Origin: Portulaca oleracea
Taxonomy: Eukaryota > Streptophyta > Magnoliopsida > Caryophyllales > Portulacaceae
Reading direction: 5' to 3'
Length of the DNA: 64,000 nt
Assembly: GCA_029582165.1 (NCBI GenBank)
Contig: CM055872.1
Coordinates: forward strand, 49,179,695-49,243,694
Shown here one piece after another: positions 1 through 11,147 of this stretch. Every line of letters begins with the position of its first letter. Within the stretch, counting starts at the first letter, position 1. The notes below the pieces were generated by a model. That model was not told where the DNA came from and did not search any database. It saw only the letters and a list, made by a program, of their open reading frames with translations. The position numbers and the translations under genes are program-made.

Positions 1-1524
1 TTATTAATAATAATAATAATAATACGAACTTACGAAACTTTATAATAATAATACGGACCTTAATATAAAAAACTAAATAATTATAATACGAAATTAAATA
101 ACTTAAAACTTAATAACAATAATACGAAACTTAATAATTTATGAAAACTTAATAATAATATAACACTTACTAAAATTACGAATTTAATAATAATAACTTA
201 TAAAAACTTATTAATAACTTATAAAGCTTTAATAATAACTTAAAGTATGAAGACTAGATAATAAAATTACGATACTAAATAATAAAAGTTGCAAAACTAA
301 GTAATAAAATTACAAGTCAATAATATGGTTTCAAACTAAATAATAAAATTATGAAACATAATATTTACTTATAATATGGACTTAATAATAGTAATAACTT
401 GAAATATTAAGACACTTAAACCCTAATAATATTCTTAACAAAACTCAACCCATACACGCACATTAACCCACAACCCATAACAACCCTTGAACCCTTGACC
501 CAACCCACACCTAGAGCCATGCATACGTGAACAGTGACTCTAACACACAACACACATTCAGCCTAAAACACTAGGAAGAGAGAGAGAGAGAGAGGGTTAT
601 ACTAGCAAGGGAACAATGTCCAAGGGGTGGCGGCGCTGGGTGGTGATGGGGCGGCGCTGGGTGGCTGAGTAGGCGGAGGTGGACGACGTCCGAAGCGGTG
701 GTCGGTGGTCCGGTGTCGGTTGGTCGGGGATAGAAGAGAACTGAAGCAGGGGGTTTGGTTGGGTGCGTCGGGCGGCGAGATGGTGGTCGACGGTAGGTGC
801 GGTGGTCGTGCGGCGGTGGTACGACGAGCTGGGTGGTGGCCGGTGCTGATGCCGGCGATGGTTGGCGGAACGGTGGTAGTCGGCGACGCAGGGAGGAGGG
901 TAGTTTGAGGTTGGTTTGAGGGAGATGCGTGGGTGGTGCAATGGGGTCCGGTTTTGCAAGGTGGTGGCGTGGTGCATCGGGGTGGCGGCAGGTTGTGGTG
1001 TGGTGGCTGCGGTGGCATAATGTGGTGGTTGTGGGTGGTGCGTTGGGGTTTAAATAGGAGAAGAAGGGATGGAGGGTTTGCATGGGGTGGGGTCGGCGTG
1101 CCTGTGGAAATGTATGGGGCTTGCATGGGGAAAGGGGGGCGTGGGAGAGAGAAAAAGTGGTATGGCGTGGGAGGCAGCATGGGATGGAGGGAAGATATAA
1201 ACTGGTCCTAATAAAATGTACCTGATAACCGAAAATTTTCTGACTGATATTATTCAGTCACTAAAAATTCCCAACACCTCTCATAAAAATTTTCTCCTAA
1301 AAACGACATTGTTTCTTCTAAAATGGATCCCACAACTGATCCCAATAAAAATCAGTTGATAGTCGAAACTTTCTTAACTGATAATTTTCAGACTCTAAAA
1401 ATTTCAACGAACTTATCCGCGGTCCTAAAAGCTCCACGTGTTAATAGTATATAATTAAACGGAAAAATAACACACGTCAGGAATTATAACGGTAGACTTT
1501 AATAGAAATTTTCGGGGTTTTACA
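1..1524 (-). repeat. 3' LTR of the outer element, partial
   Basis: Read on the minus strand, the LTR starts at 1524 with TGTAAAACCCCG and continues past the window edge. Position 1 matches position 4949 of the 5' LTR, so about 1.67 kb should lie to the left of the window. The stretch has an AT-rich part (1-420, AAT/AATA microsatellite-like) and a G-rich plus-strand part (600-1190). The G-rich part gives long proline/histidine-rich open frames on the minus strand that I do not regard as genes. Confidence 0.85.
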
Positions 1525-1560
1525 TCATTACCTCCTTAAAGAAGTTTCGTCCTCGAAACT
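1525..1560 (-). other. Polypurine tract and conserved pre-LTR motif
   Basis: On the minus strand AGTTTCGAGGACGAAACT leads into AAGGAGGTAATGA and then the LTR start TGTAAAACCCCG. This is the usual PPT position. A second, diverged copy of the motif and LTR start lies at 1617-1668 (see its own entry). Confidence 0.75.
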
Positions 1561-1616
1561 TAAACTCATACTTAACGACTTCTTGGACGGAAACAAACGG
1601 TAGCTGTAACCAAAGA

Positions 1617-1668
1617 CTCGGGGTTTTACATCATTACTTTCTTTAAAAGAGTTTCGTCCCCGAAACTC
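1617..1668 (-). repeat. Duplicate PPT plus LTR-start motif
   Basis: A second copy of the GTTTCGGGGACGAAAC motif, purine stretch and TGTAAAACCCC lies about 106 bp before the functional one, on the same strand. It suggests a local tandem duplication, or a recombination scar from the event that removed pol. Confidence 0.6.
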
Positions 1669-1696
1669 GATATGCCATAAGCATAAGAGCCAAAAC

Positions 1697-3052
1697 CTAA
1701 TTATACTGTAATTTATGAGGAAAGGAGAGATGAGTACCAGTGTCAACGCCATTCAAATTTTCTGCTTCACTGCCTCGCATTAGGTATACTCGTCCTCCTT
1801 GGTTGCGCGGGACCTGATATTGCTGACGAGGTGGGTGTTGATTGGGTGGCCTGTTACGATTGACCTGGTTGCCATTGGAGCCATCTCGATTCAGATGTTG
1901 TTGCCTTGGGTTCCCGTTGTAGTCTCCTCGATTATGGTATGTTGAGGGTGAGGCTCCTTGATTGTTGGTCCTTCCATGGTTAGATCCTTCTGGTGCTGGA
2001 AGTGGGCAATCTCTCACCACATGATGTGGGCTGCCACACCGGTAACAGCTTGCCTTCAGGTTACTTCTGCAGTCCCTTGCGAGGTGACCCATCCTACCAC
2101 AAGTTCTACAAAACAACCCAGGTGGTGGTGCTTGGTTACTTTGCCAATTGTTGTGGTGGTTTCTCTTGTCGGGGTATATTGGAGTATGCCCGGAGCGGGA
2201 AGGTTCCTTCCTCTTATTGCCTTGCTTATTCAGGTGTGCTTCCCTGGCTAGAGCTACTCTTTCAATGTTGATGGCCACGTCTAACATCTCCTGGTACGAT
2301 GTGAACGTGCGTGCTGACATACTATCTTGAATGTCGAAGCTCAGGCCACACTCGAAACGATTCATCTTTAAGACTTCATTAGCCACGTAAGCCGAAGCGA
2401 AACGGGACAATTCTGAGAATTTGGCAGCGTATTCCAACACGCTGTTCTTTCCTTGTTCCAATTCTAAGAATTCTTTCTCCTTAGCTTTTTGGAGCGACAT
2501 AGGATAAAAACGATTCTTCAGCATCTCTTTGAACTGGGTCCAGTTGAATCCGGGTTCATTCTGTCGTTCCTTCACGCTCATCCACCATAAGTCAGCCTTT
2601 CCTGTCAGGTGGTATGTCGCAAATCCAACTTTTCGATCCTCAGGGCAGGGGAGAGCATCGAATTTCTTTTCCATGTCACGTATCCACTCTTCAAACAACT
2701 TGGGGTCAACTGCCCCAGAATAGGTGGGAGGGTTGAGGCTGTTGAACTCCTTGAATAACGAGGCATTGTTATCCCTTCTCGGCTCGCCTATTTGTTCCGA
2801 CATCCGTCGAAGATGGTCGGTCTGTTGAGTCATCATTTCCATCATCATAAGTTGTGCCATATCAGGGGCTGTCAGCAAAGTATCCTCTTCATTCGTGACG
2901 GATTGAGCAACTCGTGCAGCTGCTGTCTCTCTGATTTCTGTAAATCATTGTCTTAGCTCATCACTAGTTGGGATAGGTCTACCTTGAGACCCTTTAGATT
3001 TGGTCCCGTCATCTTGGGTCGTTATAGGGTCAGAAGAATCAACCTTATCCAT
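1697..3052 (-). pseudogene. gag relic of the outer element (Retrotrans_gag plus two zinc knuckles)
   Basis: Gag is the nucleocapsid/capsid protein of the retrotransposon. The natural start appears to be the ATG at 3052-3050 (MDKVDSS...). Its frame continues to 1697 but has an in-frame TGA at 2947-2945 (codon 36). An open stretch of 393 codons follows from an internal methionine at 2878. The capsid-like region (LFEEWIRDMEKKF, then GKADLWW) is followed by two CX2CX4HX4C zinc knuckles, CRTCGRMGHLARDC and CYRCGSPHHVVRDC, and an Asn/Arg/Gly-rich tail. The frame ends just before the PPT region, so no protease or polymerase follows. The stop codon and the missing pol mark it as inactive. Confidence 0.85.
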
Positions 3053-3261
3053 CTCTTACTAACGAGTTTCTATCCTGATAGTTCGAGCATTACGAAACGT
3101 TCACAAGGCTACTCGATATCAACAGATTAAACAAGCATTTAAACTGATAAGCAGTTAAAGCATAATATATCCCAGTCCCAATCCTACACTCACGCTCCGA
3201 ACATAGCATCCTAAGCTCTAACTAAAAACCTAATAAACACTTAGGAGCTACCAGGTCGTAA

Positions 3262-3279
3262 CCCAGAGCTCTGATACCA
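3262..3279 (-). other. Primer binding site (tRNA-iMet type)
   Basis: The minus strand reads TGGTATCAGAGCTCTGGG three nucleotides inside the LTR end. TGGTATCAGAGC is the classic plant PBS complementary to initiator methionine tRNA. It fixes the orientation of the element and the inner border of the 5' LTR. Confidence 0.9.
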
Positions 3280-3965
3280 TTCTGTGACACCCCGGGAATT
3301 CGATTATGAAAATGTCACAGTCAAACTAACGTTGACAGAAATTCAGCGGAAGACTTAACTTTTATTTGGGCGTCACTGCCATATCCCCGAAGGAATACAA
3401 GGCGAGAAGGAAAAACTACAACTATTTAACAACGGAAATATCAATTAAACAACCTAAGAGTTTGGAATAACATCCGAAACGTCAAGACTGTCAAACTTTT
3501 AATACAATTCCAAAACTAAAACTCTAAACGTCCTCACTGCTAGTTCCCGTCCCCATCACATAGTTGATCTTCACCTGAAAACAAAACATTTAGAAAAATG
3601 AGGGGAAATCTCAATAATGTCTACCCCTAACTGTCAAAACGTTTTAAAGTTCATTTCAATTCATTTGAGAGTCAAACCTTTTCGCAACTCATTTAAGTCC
3701 CAACACATAAATAAATAGAGTTCAGAAATAACAGAACTTTAAAACCAACAGTACCAACCTTCAACTCAGAAAATACATTCCAGAAATCTCAACTAATATT
3801 TCAACAATTCAGAAACAGACATCAGAAATCAGAAACAGAGTAATCATTTCCTCAGAAAACAATCAAATTTTTATTATGCGGGCGGGATTTGCCTATCCCC
3901 AGAATATCATAACGCAGAAATAGAACGTGGATGACCAGTCCAGAACCAGAATAAATTTCAGAAAC

Positions 3966-4200
3966 ATATCGGGACATCCTCGATCTCTTGATAACTCCCA
4001 TGCACGAACAGATCATGGTCTTTGGGTTGTTACCCGCAGTTATATCAGGGCATCCCCTGATCTCTTGATAACTCCCCTGCACGAACAGATCATGGTCTTT
4101 GGGTCGTTACCCGCAGTAATATATCAGGGCCTCCCCTGATCTCTTGATAACTCCCCTGCAGGAACAGATCCTGGTCTTCGGGTTGTTACCCGCAACCCGC
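3966..4200. repeat. Tandem repeat inside the 5' LTR, three units of about 75 bp
   Basis: Three successive units share ATCTCTTGATAACTCCC, GAACAGATC and GTTACCCGCA blocks. They start near 3969, 4044 and 4121, and the copies differ by a few bases. The matching part of the 3' LTR is off the window. Confidence 0.85.
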
Positions 4201-5522
4201 TTATGGTTTCACTTTGTTTATTAGTATCTTATGGAGTTCAGACGTCAGACTTTTCAACAAAACCCAACCCAATTTCCAAAATCGACATAATAAAAATCTC
4301 AGAGTTTAAAAGACTGTCACGTTTTACTCAACTCAGAAACGAACTCTTAGACATCCAAATCAGACAGTCTAATTTTATAGAAAATCCCCTACGAGATGCA
4401 TGTTGCATAAAACAGATTAAAATCACAAAACAGATAAAATAGCATCCCAATGGGGATTAGGACATAGACATTACCTGAACAGCTTCTCTTTACTGCAACA
4501 CTTACACACGGGAGCTAACTATTGCGTCGTCTCGCCCGGACCTAGAATTCGAATATAAACTTCTAAAATTAATACTCGATTTCTACGAAAGTTAGTTACG
4601 CACGAATCCTACCATACCCCAACCTTAGCCTTTAGTTAGCCTTGTAACAAGCATAACTATCACAACACAAATTTTCTAAAGATAATATAATAAAATCGAA
4701 ACGACACGTTTAAAACCATAACTCGGTACTAATACTTTAATAATAATATTACGTAGGGTTTTTGAACATAATAATAATGACACGAAACTTTATAATAATA
4801 ATAATATGAAGCTTTATAAATGATAACATGGACATTATAATATCACGAAACTATATAATAAAATCATGAAACCAAGAATAATATTACGAAACTTAATATT
4901 AATAATGCGACCTTACGAAATTTAATAATAATAATAATAATACAGAACTTATTAATAATAATAATAATAATACGAACTTACGAAACTTTATAATAATAAT
5001 ACGGACCTTAATATGAAAAACTAAATAATTATAATACGAAATTAAATAACTTAAAACTTAATAACAATAATACGAAACTTAATAATTTATGAAAACTTAA
5101 TAATAATATAACACTTACTAAAATTACGAATTTAATAATAATAACTTATAAAAACTTATTGATAACTTATAAAGCTTTAATAATAACTTAAAGCATGAAG
5201 ACTAGATGATAAAATTACGATACTAAATAATAAAAGTTGCAAAACTAATTAATAAAATTACGAGTCAATAATATGGTTACAAACTAAATAATAAAATTAT
5301 GAAACATAATATTTACTTATAATATGGACTTAATAATAGTAATAACTTGAAATATTAAGACACTTAAACCCTAATAATATTCTTAACAAAACTCAACCCA
5401 TACACGCACATTAAACCCACAACCCATAACAACCCTTGAACCCTTGACCCAACCCACACCTAGAGCCATGCATACGTGAACAGTGACTCTAACATACAAC
5501 ACACATTCAGCCTAAAACACTA

Positions 5523-5525
5523 GGA

Positions 5526-5589
<64 letters not shown>

Positions 5590-5590
5590 G
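5523..5590. repeat. (GA)n microsatellite
   Basis: About 65 bp of GA repeats within the 5' LTR. The allelic position in the 3' LTR (578-593) has only about 8 GA units, so the tract expanded after the LTRs were formed or contracted in one of them. Confidence 0.95.
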
Positions 5591-6520
5591 GGGTTATACT
5601 AGCAAGGGAACAATGTCCAAGGGGTGGCGGCACTGGGTGGTGATGGGGCGGCGCTGGGTGGCTGAGTAGGCGGAGGTGGACGACGTCCGAAGCGGTGGTC
5701 GGTGGTCCGGTGTCGGCTGGTCGGGGATAGAAGAGAACTGAAGCAGGGGGTTTGGTTGGGTGCGTCGGGCGGCGAGATGGTGGTCGACGGTAGGTGCGGT
5801 GGTCGTGCGGCGGTGGTACGACGAGCTGGGTGGTGGCCGGTGCTGATGCCGGCGATGGTTGGCGGAACGGTGGTAGTCGGCGACGCAGGGAGGAGGGTAG
5901 TTTGAGGTTGGTTTGAGGGAGATGCGTGGGTGGTGCAATGGGGTCCGGTTTTGCAAGGTGGTGGCGTGGTGCGTTGGGGTGGCGACAGGTTGTGGTGTGG
6001 TGGCTGCGGTTGCAGAGTGTGGTGGTTGTGGGTGGTGCGTTGGGGTTTAAATAGGAGAAGAAGGGATGGAGGGTTTGCATGGGGTGGGGTCGGCGTGCCT
6101 GTGGAAATGTATGGGGCTTGCATGGGGAAAGGGGGGCGTGGGAGAGAGAAAAAGTGGTATGGCGTGGGAGGCAGCATGGGATGGAGGGAAGATATAAACT
6201 GGTCCTAATAAAATTTACCTGATAACCGAAAATTTCCTGACTGACATTATTCAGTCACTAAAAATTCCCAACACCTTTCATAAAAATTTTCTCCTAAAAA
6301 CGACATTGTTTCTTCTAAAATGGATCCCACAACTGATCCCAATAAAAATCAGTTGATAGTCGAAACTTTCTTAACTGATAATTTTCAGACTCTAAAAATT
6401 TCAACGAACTTATCCGCGGTCCTAAAAGCTCCACGTGTTAATAGTATATAATTAAACGGAAAAATAATAGACGTCAGGAATTTTAACGGTAGACTTTAAT
6501 AGAAATTTTCGGGGTTTTAT

Positions 6521-6521
6521 A

Positions 6522-6618
<97 letters not shown>
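6521..6618. repeat. (TA)n microsatellite, left half
   Basis: Nearly pure TA over about 98 bp, ending exactly at the left end of the inserted Tat-like element. It continues as (TA)n at 28804 on the far side of that element. Confidence 0.95.
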
Positions 6619-6619
<1 letters not shown>

Positions 6620-7591
6620 GTAAACACAAATTTCGGATCTAAAATAAATAGAGATAAGAAATCAGTGCACAAATATAATTGTATTAATTTCAAAGAATTT
6701 TGGGTACAATCTCTGTATTAAATACAATAAAGTAGTCCTCTGATTCGATCTCCTGAAATTTGGGTGAGTTGAGGGCACGGACGCTTGATCTCGATCTCGA
6801 ATGCAGGTTTAGCTGAAGAATTCTTGCAGCAGTTCTTGAGCTGAAAGTCTTGAGCTTTGATCTCCTTGGTGCTTGGTAACTGGAGGCTGCTCGATGGTTG
6901 ACCGTTTGCAGGTTGACTGGTGGTTGCAGTTCTTCAAGTTCTTGGATGCGAGGGCTTGAGTGCTTGGTGTCGATCGATGAAATAGATGAAGAAGATGACT
7001 GCAGTCTTTGATGTGAAGAACAGAAGTTGTTGAACTAGCAGGCGTTGGTCCTTGGCGCTTGATAGCTGGATGTCGCTTGTAGTTCAATCTTCTGAAGGCT
7101 TCGCAGGTCTTTCCGAAGAACTCTGTAGCAGTTCTTGATCTTGACGCAGCAGAGGGTCGAAGGTTTTGCAGACCTTGATCCTTGACGCTTGGTAGCTGGA
7201 GGTCGCTTGCAGTTCGATCTTCTGAAGCCTCTGGAGTGTAGAATGTCGAATGCTGCCGGGGTAGACTGCAATGTGTGTTGAAAATGAAGGAGAGCACCCC
7301 TATTTATAGCCTCTGGAGGCCTAGGGTTGTCTAGGGTTTGAGTCGGCTTTGGGCTTGGGCCCAAATTAATAATTATTCCTTCAATTTTAAATAAAGAAAT
7401 AATTACTATTTTCTGTAGCATAATTGACACGTGTCACGATGGTATTGGTCAGGGTACATTTCTATTTAAAATTTAATTAAATGGACCGCCGTAATTAATT
7501 TTACACGTGGCGGATAATAATTGACCAAATAAATTTAATTTATTTTCCACATGTCATTTTTTAATTGGTCGACAAATTTTTGCCTCCTATA
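6619..7591 (-). repeat. 3' LTR of the Tat-like element
   Basis: Matches 27831-28803 over its whole length. The minus-strand start is TATAGGAGGC here and TGTAGGAGGC in the other LTR, so the terminal TG has decayed to TA. It ends in TGTTTACA. The minus-strand sequence just before the LTR, CTCTCGAAGGGAGCATC, is the likely PPT. Confidence 0.9.
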
Positions 7592-9150
7592 GATGCTCCC
7601 TTCGAGAGTCAACCGCGGATACAAACTTGGAGTGTCTGAAGCGGTTGGGTCTGGAATATTTTGTGCGTTGACTTGCTTGTTGGACACCACTTCTGCGGAC
7701 TTGGACGACCCATATAAACGTGTCCCATTGCCTTTTTTTTTTTGGAAGAACTTGTTTAACAAGCAACGGACCAGTTCATATCCATATTTGGGCTTTAACA
7801 TGCGGCAATCAGATCCTAGACTTCTTGGTGGGCAATTTTTTTTTCTTTATAACCACAATTTTAATCAGCCAAAAGTTGTATCAAAATCCCTATCGGATAA
7901 GATCCCTTTTTCTACTGGAATTGGAGAATGATTAGAGTTGGCTCAAAGTTGGGCTGGACTCAGAATTGGAGTTAGGGTTGAAGTCTGAGACTTGATCGAT
8001 CAATCAATATAAATACGTATTCCGGCATGCCACTCTTCATCCACCAGTCGCCCGTGGCCTTCTTTGAATTGGATCTTCTTCAACCTCTTTCTTTCTCTTC
8101 TAGCTCTAAGTCTCTAATTTCTACTGTCCCCCTTTTTTTCTGGTTAAAAAAAAAGTTGTTGATCTTCCTCATGATTTTGGTCTCGATGGGGTAGTTTGAT
8201 GATTATGATGATCATCAAGCTCTTGATATTTGATTTTCAGTCTGGAGTAAATCGCAACCTTGATGCTCCACCATTTTTCATTGTCCTCTGTTTTGAGTAA
8301 AATCACTCTGTTTTTTTTTTTTCACTCTTCATTCTCCAATATAGAAGGAAATACTGTGTAACTCATTTCCTTTTCCTCCCTTATTGATGACTTACATATT
8401 CTTCGAGATCATGATAACACCACGATTATGGGCTTGGTTTTGAATCTGGGATTAATCGTGGATTGTATTCTCGACTGAGAAAAACTGATGGTCTTGATCT
8501 TTCTCTCTCTCTCTCTCTCTCTCCCTCTCTTTTTCTCACAATCTTGATGATCCTGATGATCATCATGATGATGGTTTTGATCGTGATAACTAATGGTCTT
8601 GATCTTGAACTTGATTTTAAGAAGGTGATTCGGAGAGGTGACTGAGAAAGGGGGATGGGAGGAAAAACAAACACCGGATTCTAAGGTTTTATATTATTGA
8701 AACGGTCAGTGAAGGTATGAGGAGAAAGAAGTATAGAATGTATAAAATAAAAACCTCTGTTTGCGATGTCACGTCATGTTTCAATCAATGAAATAAAGGT
8801 CTTCAAATTTCACCAGAACATGGCCCCTCATTTCTTTATTTGTCTTTTTTTTGTGTGAATAGACCCCACATAAAAAAAACCAAAGTTTCAATCTTCCTTT
8901 TTAATTCTTACTCCAAAACGTACAAGTGTTTGGGAATGTGATTTGTATTTTTTTTTGCAGGCCCCGCCAACTAATAAAAGAAAAAAGAAAATCATGAGAT
9001 TCCCTTTTCATACTACTTCATATTTTGTCAAAAGATTTTTCTTTTCTTTTCGTTGGACATTTTCATCATCACTTTTTTTCTAACATTTGTTTTTTTTTTT
9101 GTTTTGTTTTTTTTTTTTTTGTGTGTAGGGAGCTGATATTGTCTTTTTGA
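7592..9150. other. Non-coding 3' region of the Tat-like element, origin unknown
   Basis: This stretch lies between the 3' LTR and the hairpin tandem repeats. I see no long coding frame. It has poly-T tracts, a CT microsatellite (8503-8530) and repeated GATGATCATCATGATG-like words (8200, 8545-8580). A plus-strand TATA-like AATATAAATAC lies near 8006-8016, antisense to the element. Splice-acceptor-like TTTTTTTGCAGG (about 8953) and TGTGTGTAGG (about 9120) occur further on. It could be a captured host fragment, but nothing identifies it. Confidence 0.5.
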
Positions 9151-9451
9151 AGTTGTCCTTCGTTCTCGCCAGCGTGTTGTCTACTCCTCAGCGTGTTGTC
9201 GTAGGGTAGTCCTAGACTACTCTCTTCAGGACTGTCTGAGTCGATGGTGTTATCGCTTCGCTTTAGGTGGATTACTTCCTTGGCTGTTGGCGTAGAGTTG
9301 TCATGGACAACTCTCTCAAAAAGGACAGTATAGTCAGGGTCGACTGGGTCATCGCTTCGCTTTAGGTGGATTACTCCCTTGGCTGCTGGCGTAGAGTTGT
9401 CTTAGATAACTCTCTCAAAAACGGCAGTATAGTCAGGGTCGACTGGGTCAT
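9150..9451. repeat. Hairpin-bearing tandem repeats, left part
   Basis: About three units of 100-115 bp. Each has GAGTTGTC...GACAACTC or GTAGTC...GACTAC inverted arms followed by CTCTC, then GTCGAnnGnGTCATCGCTTCG. The array continues at 23301 beyond the Athila-like insertion, and joining the flanks restores the unit. Confidence 0.85.
9447..9451 (+). other. Target site duplication GTCAT, left copy
   Basis: GTCAT immediately precedes the 5' LTR at 9452 and recurs at 23301-23305 right after the 3' LTR. A 5-bp duplication is standard for LTR retrotransposon integration. Confidence 0.95.
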
Positions 9452-9708
9452 TGATTAGGCTCATTTTTGAGCCTTATTTATACCTCCATGCTTGGTCTTT
9501 CAGCTCGTTTTCCACGATAATAATGTCATTTATATTATGTTTTTCCCCTGTTTTGTAGGCCTTGAGTGTGAGACCCAAAAGACTCGGGAAAAGAGCGAGA
9601 TCCTTAGAGCGAGAGGCTGGCCCGGGACTCAAAGTTAGATGCCGAGATCATGGAAGAAGTCGGGAGCCGGGAGGAGTCAAAAAGGCCGAGATATCAAAGA
9701 AAACAGGG

Positions 9709-9914
9709 GCACGATCGTGCATCATATCGGCACGATCGTGCAGTCCCCTTGCTCTGAAGAAGCCCTACCCCGAATTCCCGCACGATCGTGCAGTCCCAGG
9801 TGCACGATCGTGCACCACCTTCTAGAAGATCCGCACGATCGTGCTACTCCTTGCCTCAACAACCGCTAGAATTTTCAAACGGCACGATCATGCCGAATTT
9901 CCGCACGATCGTGC
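9709..9914. promoter_or_regulatory. Cluster of seven GCACGATCGTGC palindromes in the LTR
   Basis: Perfect 12-bp palindromes lie at 9709-9720, 9730-9741, 9780-9791, 9802-9813, 9833-9844 and 9903-9914. A one-base variant GCACGATCATGC is at 9882-9893. Spacers are 9 to 58 bp and differ in sequence. The cluster ends about 65 bp upstream of the TATA-like box, where U3 enhancer sites would be expected. Binding-site function is inferred from position and repetition only. Confidence 0.75.
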
Positions 9915-9979
9915 CGATATCGGATTTCAGCCCTGTTTCCGGATTCAAAACGACGCACTTTGGGATGTTTTTGGGGAAC

Positions 9980-9988
9980 TATTTATAG
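9980..9988 (+). promoter_or_regulatory. TATA-like box of the Athila-like LTR
   Basis: TATTTATAG in an otherwise mixed context, roughly in the first third of the LTR and just downstream of the palindrome cluster. The 3' LTR keeps the same motif near 22277. Confidence 0.6.
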
Positions 9989-11008
9989 ATTTTTAGGGTT
10001 GAAATTTAGCAGTTTTTATCATTCCCTAGGTTACTTAGTCACCCTTATTTGTATTCTCTCTAGTTTTAGCCCTAAAACCCCTTTTGTTTAGAGCATTCTT
10101 AGCTTAATTAGTGTTAATCTCTCTCTACAAACCTCTCTTTTTATCTTCATTTATTGCTTTGTGCTGGTTTATTTTCATCATTTGAAGACTTTGGAAGGAT
10201 ATTTAAGTTATTTTGGAAGAATTTATTGAAGGAAAGTCATCTTAAGGTATAATTTATCTCATTGTTACTGTTTTATTGCTTTCTTAAGCGTTTTATGTTA
10301 GGCTTAGTGTTTTGCTTGCCGAATATGAGTTGTTTTGCTAGTTTAGGTTTGAATGTTATTAGCTTAATGTTTGTTAATATGATTAGAGGCTAAGTTTTTC
10401 TGGGCTTGGGGGTTTAATGGCCCCTAACGATGTCTAACCTTGAAGGTTTAGTGAAAGGGGGTGATTATTTTGGGTTTAAGGATTCTCTCACCTTTTACTC
10501 TATCATTGTGGGAGGTTTGGTTGTCTGGAAAGTTGTCAAAACTCCTCTAACACATTGATTTGGGTTCTTGGTGGAGTGATTTACCTTACCCTCATGAGAA
10601 TGAGAGTTGGGTTGATTGGGGGTGTTGAACTAATTACTCCTAATTGCTTTCCTTCATGGAAATGAGGGGAAGTAATTCGGTTTCAATCTAATGTCTCCTT
10701 TGGAAGAGGGAGCTTAGAATGGTTTAAATTTATCAACAACCCATTCCGAGCCTTGTTTGATCACTCCTTCTTCCTTTATCTTCTAGGGTTAGGCTAAGTT
10801 AGGTGGCTAGAACAACCCCCGGGTCCTTCTTTCTTGTGAGTGTTCTCTTAAGTGTTAATTCCTTGTTAATTTAGTCTAGTTAACCTAAATCTCATCTTTG
10901 GTGAAAATTCTTGTTTAATCCGAACTCTTTTGCTTAAAACGGACCGAACTTGACCTAGTTCCTTGAGGATACGATATACAACCCCGGCTATACTATAGCT
11001 AAAACAAA

Positions 11009-11026
11009 TGGCGCCGTTGCCGGGGA
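11009..11026 (+). other. Primer binding site (tRNA-Asp type)
   Basis: TGGCGCCGTTGCCGGGGA starts two bases after the LTR end. This is the usual PBS of Athila elements. Confidence 0.9.
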
Positions 11027-11147
11027 ACTAGCGCTTCAAGTTTTTTTCGTTTAGTCTAAGAGTTTAGTTTAAACTACCTTGCGTGTTGTGTTGTTGTGTG
11101 TCGTAGAGTCCTAGGGCGGACTTACGGTTTTTGCTTGAGTTCTGTGC

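Larger units (their letters stand above)
3283..6618 (-). repeat. 5' LTR of the outer element, main part
   Basis: The segment runs from the PBS side (plus strand TGTGACACCCCG at 3283) to a (TA)n tract. Positions 4949-6518 match the 3' LTR almost base for base. The LTR resumes after the inserted element, ending in GGTTTTACA at 28888, so its full length is about 3.4 kb. Compared with the 3' LTR it has an expanded GA tract and the TA tract near the LTR start. Confidence 0.85.
9452..11006 (+). repeat. 5' LTR of the Athila-like element
   Basis: Begins TGATTAGGCTC and ends GCTAAAACA. A TATA-like TATTTATAG lies at 9980-9988, preceded by a cluster of palindromes (9709-9914). The 3' LTR matches throughout with scattered substitutions and about 20 bp of extra sequence. 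Confidence 0.93.

Noticed and set aside
602..1180. 192-codon proline/histidine-rich open frame on the minus strand, repeated at 5599-6177
   Set aside because: It is the complement of a G-rich LTR block, three overlapping frames are open there, and the two copies agree only because the LTRs are duplicates. No domain is recognisable.
8463..8674. Short frames on both strands around a CT microsatellite
   Set aside because: Ser/Leu and Arg/Glu runs come from the CT repeat; no start context or domain.
9709..9914. CRISPR-like array of repeats and spacers
   Set aside because: Repeats are only 12 bp and palindromic, spacers range from 9 to 58 bp, and the array lies in a plant LTR. No cas genes are present.
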